In this document: piece by piece, positions 1 to 8,100 of the stretch
Position numbering within the stretch: position 1 is the stretch's first letter
Layout of the letters: every line of letters begins with the position of its first letter
Source of the DNA: Achromobacter pestifer
GTDB taxonomy: Bacteria > Pseudomonadota > Gammaproteobacteria > Burkholderiales > Burkholderiaceae_B
NCBI RefSeq assembly: GCF_902859625.1
Contig: NZ_CADIJX010000002.1
Location: forward strand, 620,001-684,000
Direction of reading: 5' to 3'
DNA: 64,000 bases
Position numbers and translations under genes: made by a program
The notes under the pieces: model-generated
Database searches by the model: none
What the model was told of the DNA's origin: nothing
What the model saw: the letters and a program-made list of their open reading frames with translations, nothing else

Positions 1-112
1 CCTGTCTTGTGCGCCGATGCGTTCAATCCGCGCTGTTCTATAAGGCGGGATTCTAAGAAGTCAGGGTATAGTTTTCTATTGTTGAAAATGGCTTTTTATA
101 TATCAAAACAAT

Positions 113-1000
113 ATGGAAACCAGGCATCTACGTTATTTCCTGGCCGTGGTGGACCACGGCAGCGTCAGCCGCGCTTCGGAATGGCTGGGCATTGCGCAGC
201 CGGCCTTGAGCCAGGCGCTCGGCCGCATGGAGAAAGACCTGGGCGTGCGCCTGTTCGAGCGTTCGCGCCAGGGCGCCGCGCCCACGCCAGCGGCGCTTGC
301 CATTCTGGAGGACGTGCGGACCAGCGTTGCACGCATCGATGCGGCCGCGCAGCGGGCGCGCGAGATCGGCCGGGGCAGCGCGGGGCAATTGACCGTGGGG
401 CTGGTGTCGTCGGCGCTGTTCGACACCTTGCCGCGCGCGTTGCGAGAGATGCGGCGGCAAGCGCCGGGCGTGCGCATCATCCTGCGTGAAATGAGCAACG
501 CCGAACAGGCCGAAGCCTTGCAGACGGGTGAGATCGATATTGGCCTGATGCACACACCGGTTGCCGTGGGCGGGCGCATGCGAGAACGGCAATTGCTGCG
601 CGACCGGCTGGTGGCAGCGGTGCCGGACGAATTCGTCGTGGCGGAAGACGGGCAAGTATCGATGGCGCAAATCGCGCAAGCGGGCCTGGTGATGTATCCG
701 CAGGCGCAGTTGCCGGCATTCTACGCCGGCATTCTGGACGCGATGCGCAAGGGCGGCCACGACGCCCAGGTGGCGCAAGAGGCCAACCGGACGCTGACCG
801 TGCTGTCCTGCGTGGCGGGTGGCTGCGGCGTGGCGCTCTTGCCCAGCTGGATTCGGACGATGAACTTTGGCGGCGTGCGCTTTTGTGAAGTGCGCGACGG
901 CCAGACCTTGCCCAGTTTTGATTTAAGCGCCATCTGGCCCGCCCGTTCCGTGCCCACGCTGGCCGACCTGTTCGCCAATCTGGATCTGGGTCCACGCTGA
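113..1000 (+). CDS. LysR-family transcriptional regulator
   Basis: A 295-residue LysR-type regulator, the normal length for the family. The winged helix-turn-helix fills about residues 1-60 (begins METRHLRYFLAV, with SVSRASEWLGIAQPALSQAL as the helix-turn-helix). The effector-binding domain follows at about 90-290. The ATG lies directly after an AT-rich tract unlike the GC-rich coding DNA, which fits a promoter just upstream. LysR genes usually control a divergent neighbour, which here would lie left of the window, so neither target nor effector can be named. The downstream ABC exporter is separated by about 130 bp containing a 15-bp palindrome and is probably a separate unit. The family call is secure; the role is unknown. 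Confidence 0.93.
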   Translation: METRHLRYFLAVVDHGSVSRASEWLGIAQPALSQALGRMEKDLGVRLFERSRQGAAPTPAALAILEDVRTSVARIDAAAQRAREIGRGSAGQLTVGLVSSALFDTLPRALREMRRQAPGVRIILREMSNAEQAEALQTGEIDIGLMHTPVAVGGRMRERQLLRDRLVAAVPDEFVVAEDGQVSMAQIAQAGLVMYPQAQLPAFYAGILDAMRKGGHDAQVAQEANRTLTVLSCVAGGCGVALLPSWIRTMNFGGVRFCEVRDGQTLPSFDLSAIWPARSVPTLADLFANLDLGPR

Positions 1001-1047
1001 TTTCGGCCCAGTCTTTCACTGCGCATTCAGAAGTCCTTTCAGAACGC

Positions 1048-1062
1048 TTAAGCCAGGCTTAA
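1048..1062. promoter_or_regulatory. 15-bp perfect palindrome between LysR gene and ABC exporter
   Basis: TTAAGCC-A-GGCTTAA is a perfect 7-1-7 dyad, 48 bp after the LysR stop and 72 bp before the ABC exporter start. It could be an operator for the exporter or the stem of a weak terminator for the LysR gene. The short run of A after it is not a convincing terminator tail, so an operator is slightly favoured. This is inference from symmetry and position only. Confidence 0.4.
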
Positions 1063-1133
1063 AACGGCATTTTCTTCGGAACCCGGCTCGCCCACCCCGT
1101 CTAACCAGAAACGGTTTTTCGGGGGGCTTGGCC

Positions 1134-2966
1134 ATGGATTTGAACTGGCAGCAGCAATTGACGGAAAGCGCGCTGTGGCTTGTGTGCGCCGTGGGGATCA
1201 CGGCCGCCACGACGGCCGTGGCGGCGATCGTGTTGGCGCGGACCACCGATTGGGGCCGCAAATTCTGGCGCCTGGCCTGGCCGTACCTGACGCCAAGGCG
1301 CAGTTGGCGACCCTTGTTGTCGCTGCTGTTGCTGCTGGTCCTGGCGATGGCCGCAGTGCGCATGACCGTGCTGTTCTCGTTTTGGTACAACGGTTTCTAC
1401 AGCGCGCTGCAAGCGCTGGACCCCTCCGCGTTCTGGCGCTTCCTGGGCATCTTTTCGGTGCTGGCCTGTATTCATGTCGTGCGCTCGCTGGCCGATAGCT
1501 ATGTTGGCCAGTCCTTTGATATCCATTGGCGCGTCTGGCTCAATGACCGCCTGACGCGCGATTGGCTGGGCGCGGGTGCGTATTATCGCGGCCATTTCGT
1601 GAACGAGCCCGTCGACAACCCCGATCAGCGTATCGAACAAGACATCGCGATGTTCGTCACCGGTTCACGCACGCTGGCCATCGGCGCGCTCAGCGCGATC
1701 GTGTCGCTGGTGGCGTTCACGGGCATCTTGTGGGGCTTGTCCGGCCCCCTGTCGGTGGCCGGCTTCGAGATTCCGCGCGCCATGGTGTTCGTGGTCTTCC
1801 TGTATGTCATCGTCGCGACGTGGTTCGCCTTCAAGATCGGCCGGCCATTGATTCAGCTGAATTTCCTGTCGGAGCGGCTGACCGCCAACTTCCGCTATGC
1901 GTTGGTCCGCCTGCGTGAAAACGCCGAGAACGTGGCGTTCTATCAGGGCGAAGCGGCGGAGCGCGCCACCTTGTGGACACGTTTCACCGCCTATATCGCG
2001 AACCTGTGGGCACGGGTCTATCGGGGACTGAAGTTTGACGGCTTCAACCTGTCGGTCAGTCAGGTGGCAGTGGTGTTTCCCTTCATCCTGCAAGCGCCGC
2101 GATTTTTCAGCGGCGCGATCAAGCTGGGGGATGTGATGCAGACATCCCAGGCATTCGGCCAAGTGCAGGATGCGCTGTCATTCTTCCGCACGTCCTACGA
2201 TTCCTTCGCGCAATACCGCGCCACCTTGAACCGCTTGAACGGATTCCTGGACGCCAACGAGGCCGCACGCGCCTTGCCGGCCTTGCAGACGGAATCACTG
2301 CCGGACGCGATGGAGATTCGGGATGTCACCGTGATGCGGCCCGACGGCAGCGTGTTGTTGCGCAAGCTGAATGTGCAGATGCGTCCCGGCCAGACCTTGT
2401 TGATCAAGGGGCCGTCGGGCAGTGGCAAGACGACGTTGCTGCGTGCCTTGGCCGGGCTGTGGCCTTATGTGGAAGGCCATGTGCGTCGGCCGCAGGGCGC
2501 GTCGGCGTTGTTCCTGTCGCAGCGACCCTATCTGCCGTTGGGCGATTTGCGCGGCGCGGTGGCCTATCCAAAGCTGGCGCAGCCGGAAGACGATGCGAGG
2601 CTGGCCGATGTGTTGCGCCAGGTGAATCTTGGACACCTGAGCCATCGCCTGGATGAAGTGGCGGATTGGTCCCGCATCTTGTCCCTGGGCGAACAGCAGC
2701 GCGTGGCGTTTGCGCGTGTGTTGTTCAACCGGCCGGCCATTGTCTTCCTGGACGAAGCCACGTCGGCCGTGGATGAAGGGCTGGAATTCATGCTGTACGG
2801 CCTGTTGCGCGGCGCTTTGCCGGACTGCATGCTGGTCAGTGTGGGCCATCGCAGCACGCTGGATCCGTTCCATACGCACCGGCTGGCGTTGGACGGCGAG
2901 GGCAACTGGACGGCGGGGCCGATGGCGCCGCCCGCTGCCGGAACGGCATTGCGCGCCGTGGCCTGA
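1134..2966 (+). CDS. SbmA/YddA-type ABC transporter, fused membrane and ATPase domains
   Basis: A half-size ABC transporter with the membrane domain fused to the ATPase. The N-terminal half (to about residue 330) has several hydrophobic segments and matches the ABC_membrane_2 / SbmA-BacA-like class (E. coli YddA, mycobacterial Rv1819c). The C-terminal half is the ATPase: Walker A GPSGSGKTT from residue 426, signature LSLGEQQRVAFAR near 515, Walker B IVFLDEATSAVD. Relatives move vitamin B12, antimicrobial peptides or unknown compounds, and the substrate here cannot be told. I chose the ATG at 1134, preceded by a G-rich ribosome site, over the in-frame TTG six bases upstream. It converges on nadX with a shared hairpin between them. 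Confidence 0.9.
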   Translation: MDLNWQQQLTESALWLVCAVGITAATTAVAAIVLARTTDWGRKFWRLAWPYLTPRRSWRPLLSLLLLLVLAMAAVRMTVLFSFWYNGFYSALQALDPSAFWRFLGIFSVLACIHVVRSLADSYVGQSFDIHWRVWLNDRLTRDWLGAGAYYRGHFVNEPVDNPDQRIEQDIAMFVTGSRTLAIGALSAIVSLVAFTGILWGLSGPLSVAGFEIPRAMVFVVFLYVIVATWFAFKIGRPLIQLNFLSERLTANFRYALVRLRENAENVAFYQGEAAERATLWTRFTAYIANLWARVYRGLKFDGFNLSVSQVAVVFPFILQAPRFFSGAIKLGDVMQTSQAFGQVQDALSFFRTSYDSFAQYRATLNRLNGFLDANEAARALPALQTESLPDAMEIRDVTVMRPDGSVLLRKLNVQMRPGQTLLIKGPSGSGKTTLLRALAGLWPYVEGHVRRPQGASALFLSQRPYLPLGDLRGAVAYPKLAQPEDDARLADVLRQVNLGHLSHRLDEVADWSRILSLGEQQRVAFARVLFNRPAIVFLDEATSAVDEGLEFMLYGLLRGALPDCMLVSVGHRSTLDPFHTHRLALDGEGNWTAGPMAPPAAGTALRAVA

Positions 2967-2976
2967 GGCATTCAGA

Positions 2977-3001
2977 CCGGCGGCCCGATGGCGGCCGCCG
3001 G
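2977..3001. terminator. Hairpin between convergent ABC exporter and nadX
   Basis: Perfect 9-bp stem CCGGCGGCC / GGCCGCCGG with a 7-base loop, lying in the 49-bp gap between two convergent genes. There is no T-tract, so termination strength is uncertain, but the position suits a bidirectional terminator. Confidence 0.6.
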
Positions 3002-3015
3002 GTGTCTGCACGACG

Positions 3016-3819
3016 TCAGGTGCCCACGCGCAGCGGGCCCGTCAGCTTGCGCAGCGCGGCGATCACGCTTTGCGCGGTGATGCGGCCGGTCTTGGGATTG
3101 GCCGACGGAATGTTCTGGATTTCCATCGAGAAAGACGCGGAATCGGAGACGACTTCGACGCGATGGATATTGCGTTCCAGAGAAGGGTCGGCCCAGATTT
3201 CGAGCGTGGTGCGGTCGGGGCCGATACCGGCTAGCGACACGCTGACCGCCACGTTCAGATTGGCGGGAAAGCCGACCGCGGCCTCGCGCGGCGAACCCCG
3301 GAAGATCAGGCGCGGTTCGGTGATGTCAGCGATGTCGATGTTGTTGTCGGTCAGGTAAGGGGCGCCAAGCAGGCCGCGCACGGGCTTGCGGGTGATCATC
3401 GTGACGGAATGGATGATGCCTTCGGCGGCGGCCGTGATGGCGTCCAGGCCCAGGATGGCGCCTGACGGCACCAGGATCTGGCCATGATGCTGACGCGCAA
3501 GTTCAATCAGGTCATCGTGGCGCAGCAGGGCGCCAGAGCTCAGCACCACCATCTTCTTGCCGCTGCGCAGCACGGGTTCGGCGATGTTGCGGAACACGGC
3601 GGCCGGCGCGCATTCCACCACCACATCGCAATGTTCGTGCAAGGCATCGATGGTGGTGAAGGCGGGCGCCGGCTGCGTCCACGCGAAGGCGGGCGGGGCC
3701 TTGGGGTCGCGCACGGCGACGGCGGCCAGGGTCAGGCCGGGCAAGCCGGCATCCAGGGATTGCGCCACGGCCTGGCCGATGGCGCCGAAGCCGGCGATGC
3801 CGACGCGGTAGCTGTTCAT
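3016..3819 (-). CDS. nadX: L-aspartate dehydrogenase
   Basis: A 267-residue NAD(P)-dependent dehydrogenase of the aspartate dehydrogenase family, which oxidises L-aspartate to iminoaspartate for NAD synthesis or aspartate catabolism. The Rossmann motif GFGAIG is at residues 10-15. The mid-region VPSGAILGLDAI and the late NLNVAVSVSLAG block are typical of the family. The frame stays open 14 codons further upstream, but the Rossmann strand begins right after MNSYRVGI, so the ATG at 3819 is the natural start. It stands alone with no other nad genes beside it, so a catabolic or back-up biosynthetic role is possible. Family call is good; the physiological role is inferred. Confidence 0.85.
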   Translation of the reverse strand: MNSYRVGIAGFGAIGQAVAQSLDAGLPGLTLAAVAVRDPKAPPAFAWTQPAPAFTTIDALHEHCDVVVECAPAAVFRNIAEPVLRSGKKMVVLSSGALLRHDDLIELARQHHGQILVPSGAILGLDAITAAAEGIIHSVTMITRKPVRGLLGAPYLTDNNIDIADITEPRLIFRGSPREAAVGFPANLNVAVSVSLAGIGPDRTTLEIWADPSLERNIHRVEVVSDSASFSMEIQNIPSANPKTGRITAQSVIAALRKLTGPLRVGT

Positions 3820-3990
3820 AAGGGTCCAGAGTTGAGTCGCGGGGGGCCGCGGGGAGATCACAAAGAGAGAGGCGTCAATGGTAAGGCCAGAAGGCTGCCG
3901 GCCACTTTATCCACCGTGCAGACAGGCGTCAATGCGGAATGGCCGCAGGGCAGCGCTACACTTCGCCTCTGATTTGATTGGAGAACAGGT

Positions 3991-4488
3991 ATGCGTATTC
4001 TTCCCGAAACCCCCGACGACCGTGACGCGATTTTCGCGCTGACCCAAGCGGCGTTCAAGGACCACCCGCATAGCCAGCAAACCGAGGGCTACATCAACAA
4101 CGCGCTGCGCGAGGCGGGCGCGCTGACGCTGTCGCTGGTCGCGTGGGTTGATGGGCGTGCCGCGGGACACATCGCGTTCTCTCCGGTGGTGATCAGCGAC
4201 GGTTCGACGGATTGGTACGGACTGGGGCCGGTAGCCGTGCTGCCCGGCCTGCAAGGCCAGGGCATCGGGGCGGCGCTGATCCAGGAAGGGTTGGAACGGT
4301 TGAAGGCGCTAGGCGCGGCGGGCTGCGTGGTGATGGGCGAGCCGTCGTATTACACCCGTTTCGGTTTCGCCCAGACGCCGGCGCTGACTTATCCCGGCGT
4401 GCCGCCCGAGTACTTCATGGCGCAGGTGTTCACGCAGCCGGCGCAAGGCCAGGTCGCGTATCACAAGGGGTTTGAAGCGATCGCGTGA
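3991..4488 (+). CDS. GNAT-family N-acetyltransferase (YhbS-like)
   Basis: A 165-residue GNAT acetyltransferase. The acetyl-CoA binding loop is LPGLQGQGIGAALI (residues ~89-102), and the later YYTRFGF block is typical of the YhbS group. The start is supported by GGAG a few bases upstream of the ATG. The acyl acceptor cannot be predicted. Its 3' end overlaps the convergent BMP-like gene by 28 bp, so the two transcripts are antisense at their tails. Confidence 0.9.
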   Translation: MRILPETPDDRDAIFALTQAAFKDHPHSQQTEGYINNALREAGALTLSLVAWVDGRAAGHIAFSPVVISDGSTDWYGLGPVAVLPGLQGQGIGAALIQEGLERLKALGAAGCVVMGEPSYYTRFGFAQTPALTYPGVPPEYFMAQVFTQPAQGQVAYHKGFEAIA

Positions 4489-5432
4489 CGGGCGTGATCG
4501 GCATGAGGACGGGAAGGTTCCGGCAGCGAGAATTCCGCGCCTGCGTAATCGGGCGCAATATCCAGGGTTCCTGACGCGAGCCGTTCCGCCCACTCATCCA
4601 GCACGCGGCGTTCTTCCACGCCGACCTTCGCGCCCAGCACCAGGCGCAACGATGCGGCTTCCTCCAGGCCGAAGCGGGTGACGCGGCCCACGGCCAGCGT
4701 CCCTGCGGCATGGTCGGCGGCGGCGCGTTGCACGCACAGGCCCGAATCCGCCAGGGCCGACGCCAGATAAACCTGCGGATCGCGGGCCACCCAGTCCAGC
4801 ACATTGCCGATCTGCCACACGCCGGTCTCGCGGCATACCCGCGTCACGCCGTCACGACCGCCATCCATCATGGCGAACAACACGCGGGCATCGCGGGCGG
4901 ACAGCGCCCGCGTCCACGCGGCGGCCAATTCCGGTTCGTGCTGGTTGCCGCAAAACGCGGTCAGCGGATCTTGGCCCGAGACGCGCCGCACGCCGTCGGC
5001 AAAAGCGGCGCGGCCTTTCAACCCGGGCCGCACACGTTCGCCAGATAGATGGGCTGCACGGCCGTTGCCGGCGCGCAGCCCAGCCAGGATGCCGGCCAGG
5101 AAGGCCGAGTGTTCTTGCAGGATTTCGTATGAGGCGACGTTAGCGGCGGTGTGGTGCCCTTGGGTGATGACGAATTGCGTGCGCGGATAGCGCGGCGCCA
5201 CCAGGGCGATGGGCGCGTCGCCCTGGCCGCCATGCACGATGACCAGATCCGGATCCGCGACGCACAACTGCGCAATGCGCTCGGCGCGCGCCATGGCGTC
5301 GTTCGCGGCAATCCATTCCAGCTGCAAGGGGTGGCCCGCTTGCGCGGCGCGTTCGGCGCCTTGCACGGCGGCTTCGTTGAAGCCGCCCCGACCAGGATGG
5401 CCGAACAATACAAGGATGCGGCGGGCGTTCAC
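4461..5432 (-). CDS. BMP-family (Med/PnrA-like) binding protein without signal peptide
   Basis: A 323-residue protein with the periplasmic-binding fold of the basic membrane protein (BMP) family, normally the nucleoside or other ligand receptor of an ABC importer. The early FGHPGRGGFNEAAVQGAERA segment fits the family start, and the central HHTAANVASYEILQEHSAFLAG resembles the ligand-site region. It begins GTG with no signal peptide or lipobox, and no permease or ATPase is nearby, so a cytoplasmic sensor or enzyme-like role is as likely as transport. The GTG overlaps the TGA of the upstream Bug gene (GTGA), so the two are translationally coupled. The family call is moderately sure; the function is open. 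Confidence 0.75.
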   Translation of the reverse strand: MNARRILVLFGHPGRGGFNEAAVQGAERAAQAGHPLQLEWIAANDAMARAERIAQLCVADPDLVIVHGGQGDAPIALVAPRYPRTQFVITQGHHTAANVASYEILQEHSAFLAGILAGLRAGNGRAAHLSGERVRPGLKGRAAFADGVRRVSGQDPLTAFCGNQHEPELAAAWTRALSARDARVLFAMMDGGRDGVTRVCRETGVWQIGNVLDWVARDPQVYLASALADSGLCVQRAAADHAAGTLAVGRVTRFGLEEAASLRLVLGAKVGVEERRVLDEWAERLASGTLDIAPDYAGAEFSLPEPSRPHADHARHAIASNPL

Positions 5433-6406
5433 AGGCTGGCCCCGGTGGCTTGCACGACCGGTCCCCAGGCCTCGGCCTGGAGCCGGACGAATTCAGTGAA
5501 TTCAGCGGGGGATTTTCGCGCCAGGACAAAGCCTTGTCCCTCCAGCTTGGCGCGCAGCAACGGCTCTGCTAGCACCTGTGCGATATCGTCGTTCAAGCGA
5601 CGGGATACCGCATCAGGCAGGCCGGCAGGGCCGGACAAACCGATGAAGTTCTCGGCGACCAATCCGGGATAGCCCAGTTCGCCCACGGCGGGAATATCGG
5701 GCGCCTGCGATACCCGTTGCTGGGTAGTGACGGCCAGCAGGCGCAATTGGCCGGAGCGTAGGAAGGGCAGGTTCTGCGGCAAGGCATCCACCGCAAAGCG
5801 GATCTGTCCGCCCAGCAAGTCGTTGCGCATGGCGCCCGACCCTTTGTAGGGAATGTGCTGCAAGGCGACGCCAGCCTGCCGGGAATACAGTTCGCCCACG
5901 ATCTGGCCCACGGAAGCCAGCCCGCCGCTGCCGTACTGGACAGGCTTGTCCTGAGCTCGGATCCAGGCGGTCAGTTCGGCGAAGCTGGACACGGGCACCG
6001 ATGGGTGAACGACAAAGACGGTGGGCACCGCGCCGATGTACGCGACGTGCCTGAAACTGGCCAAAGCGTCATAGCCGCCTTGCGGCATCAATGCGGGGGA
6101 AATCGACAAGGGCGCCGAATTCGACATCAGCAAGGTGTAGCCGTCAGCCGGCGCGTGCGCCACCAGGCTGGCGCCGATGGTGGACCCCGCGCCAGGCTTG
6201 TTTTCGATGACGATCGGCTGACCGATCCGTTCGGCCAGCACTGGCGCGATGAGGCGGGCGGCGATGTCGCTGGCGCCTCCCGGCGGGAACGTGACGACCA
6301 GGCGGATCGGACGCTCGGGCCAGGCGGCGGCACGCGCGGCGCGCGGACGCGCCAACGGCAGCGCCAATGCACTGGTAAGCATGAATTTTCGGCGGGAAAG
6401 CGGCAT
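5429..6406 (-). CDS. Bug/TctC-family tripartite tricarboxylate transporter binding protein, Tat-type signal
   Basis: A 325-residue extracytoplasmic solute receptor of the Bug family. The mature start WPERPIRLVVTFPPGGASDIAAR, here shown only by its conserved FPPGGASD core, and the VIENKPGAGS motif that follows are the family hallmarks. The signal begins MPLSRRKFMLTSALALP, which carries a twin-arginine SRRKFM motif and suggests folded export by Tat. The frame runs 21 codons further upstream, but the signal peptide fixes the ATG at 6406. No tctAB membrane genes are nearby, which is common for the many orphan Bug genes in Alcaligenaceae. It is coupled to the BMP-like gene downstream. Ligand unknown, probably a small carboxylate. 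Confidence 0.9.
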   Translation of the reverse strand: MPLSRRKFMLTSALALPLARPRAARAAAWPERPIRLVVTFPPGGASDIAARLIAPVLAERIGQPIVIENKPGAGSTIGASLVAHAPADGYTLLMSNSAPLSISPALMPQGGYDALASFRHVAYIGAVPTVFVVHPSVPVSSFAELTAWIRAQDKPVQYGSGGLASVGQIVGELYSRQAGVALQHIPYKGSGAMRNDLLGGQIRFAVDALPQNLPFLRSGQLRLLAVTTQQRVSQAPDIPAVGELGYPGLVAENFIGLSGPAGLPDAVSRRLNDDIAQVLAEPLLRAKLEGQGFVLARKSPAEFTEFVRLQAEAWGPVVQATGASL

Positions 6407-6503
6407 GGCGTGGCTTCTACGTGACGGCCGCGCGGGCGGCAAAGGGGCGTACTGTAGAAAACCGGACAACGCCTGACAAAGAATTTGTAGCCGTTTGCTT
6501 ATG

Positions 6504-6526
6504 CCCGCCGCGCGTTGCGCGGCGGG
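6504..6526 (-). terminator. GC hairpin downstream of M20 amidohydrolase
   Basis: Perfect 10-bp stem CCCGCCGCGC / GCGCGGCGGG with a 3-base loop, 28 bp past the M20 stop on the minus strand. It lacks a T-tract, so it may act as a terminator or as a 3' stabilising hairpin. Confidence 0.55.
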
Positions 6527-6554
6527 TGTACTTCAAGGGCGCATGGTGCGCCGG

Positions 6555-7943
6555 TCAGCTGCCTTTCTGCGCGCGGGCCATGTAGTCGATGGTCAAGTTC
6601 GACAAGGCGCGCACACCGTTGATCAGGCCCGATTCATCCACGTAGAAGCGCGGCGAATGGTTGGGTGCGGCCTTCTCCACGTCCGTACCCTTGGGTGTCA
6701 CGCCCAGGTAGAAGAACATGCCGGGCACCTTTTCCTGGTAGAAGGAAAAGTCCTCCGATGCCGAGGACTTGGGTTGCAGGCCATAGTTGCCTTCGCCCGC
6801 CACGCGGCGCAACGTGGAACCCATCTGCTCGGTCAGCGCGGGGTTGTTGATGGTGGCGTTATAGAGTTCGACCACGCGCACATCCGCCTTGGCGCCCGCG
6901 CTTTGCGCAATCATCTCGGCCGTGCGGGTGATGCGCTGGTGGATGTCTTTCTTCATGCCTTCGTCATACGTGCGGATGGTGCCCGTCATGGCGACGTTTT
7001 CCGGCACGATGTTCATGCGGTTGCCGCCGTGGATGGCGCCCACGGTAATGACGGCCGGCTCCAGCATGGTGTTGATCTGGCGGCTGGGAATCGTCTGCAA
7101 ACCCAGGATGATCTGGGAGCTGACCACGATGGGGTCGATGCCAGACCAGGGGCGCGCACCATGGGTCTGCTTGCCGGTGACGTCGATCCAGAACTGGTCG
7201 GCGGCGGCCATGGCCGGGCCGCTGCGCCAGGACAACCAGCCGGTCGGATAGGCGCTGGACACGTGCAGGCCGAAGATGGCGTCCACCTTGGGATTTTCCA
7301 GCACGCCTTCTTGCACCATCATCTTCGCGCCCCAGATCTTCTTGCCGTCCGGCTCGAAGTCCGCCGGGCTTTCCTCGGCGGGCTGGAAAATGAATTTCAC
7401 GCTGCCGGGCAACTGGTCTTTCATGCCGGCCAGGACTTCGGCGGTGGCCATCAGGATGGCGGTGTGGGTGTCATGGCCGCAGGCGTGCATCACGTCAACT
7501 TCCTTGCCCAGGTAGGTGCCTTTGGCCTTCGAGGCAAAGGGCACGTCCACCTGCTCTTTGACGGGCAGGGCGTCCATGTCGGCGCGCAACGCCACGACCG
7601 GGCCGGGCTTGCCGCCCTTCAGCAGGGCCACGACGCCCGTGCCCGCCACACCCGTCTTCACTTCCATGCCGAGCGCGCGCAGGTGGTCGGCCACAAGCTT
7701 GGCGGTGCGCGTTTCCTGGTTGCCCAGTTCGGGGTGCTGATGGATGTCGCGGCGCCAGGCGATGAGCTTGTCTTCGATCGCTTTTGCGCGCTGGTCGATC
7801 TGTTCAGACAGGGCTGCATTGGGGGCGGGGGGCAAGGGGCCTTGCGTGCCGGGCGCGCTTTGTGCGGCAGCGGGGCCGGCCATCAGCAAATGGGCGGCAA
7901 GCGCCAACGGTGCCAGCCGGAACAACGTTTTGCGGGACTGCAT
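6555..7943 (-). CDS. Periplasmic M20-family amidohydrolase/peptidase
   Basis: A 462-residue zinc amidohydrolase of peptidase family M20 (the hippurate hydrolase / N-acyl-amino-acid amidohydrolase / IAA-conjugate hydrolase group). A Sec signal peptide (MQSRKTLFRLAPLALAAH..., cleavage near AAAQ) sends it to the periplasm. Metal-site landmarks are ALRADMDALP, HACGHDTHTAIL and the FQPAEE segment with the catalytic glutamate. The start follows a strong GAGGAGA ribosome site. It probably trims N-acylated or amidated amino acids before uptake. It stands alone between a hairpin and the exporter gene. Substrate not predictable. Confidence 0.9.
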   Translation of the reverse strand: MQSRKTLFRLAPLALAAHLLMAGPAAAQSAPGTQGPLPPAPNAALSEQIDQRAKAIEDKLIAWRRDIHQHPELGNQETRTAKLVADHLRALGMEVKTGVAGTGVVALLKGGKPGPVVALRADMDALPVKEQVDVPFASKAKGTYLGKEVDVMHACGHDTHTAILMATAEVLAGMKDQLPGSVKFIFQPAEESPADFEPDGKKIWGAKMMVQEGVLENPKVDAIFGLHVSSAYPTGWLSWRSGPAMAAADQFWIDVTGKQTHGARPWSGIDPIVVSSQIILGLQTIPSRQINTMLEPAVITVGAIHGGNRMNIVPENVAMTGTIRTYDEGMKKDIHQRITRTAEMIAQSAGAKADVRVVELYNATINNPALTEQMGSTLRRVAGEGNYGLQPKSSASEDFSFYQEKVPGMFFYLGVTPKGTDVEKAAPNHSPRFYVDESGLINGVRALSNLTIDYMARAQKGS

Positions 7944-8100
7944 TGTCTTCTCCTCGTGGTTGTTAACCTGTTATTGGATGAGGATCTTACCCAAGCTCCG
8001 CATGGCCGGCACGTTTGTTACGGATGCTTAAAATCAGCGCGGTTTGATTCCGGGAGATGGAATTCCGGCGTCCGAAATCAGAGGTGCGATCAGCAGGCGT

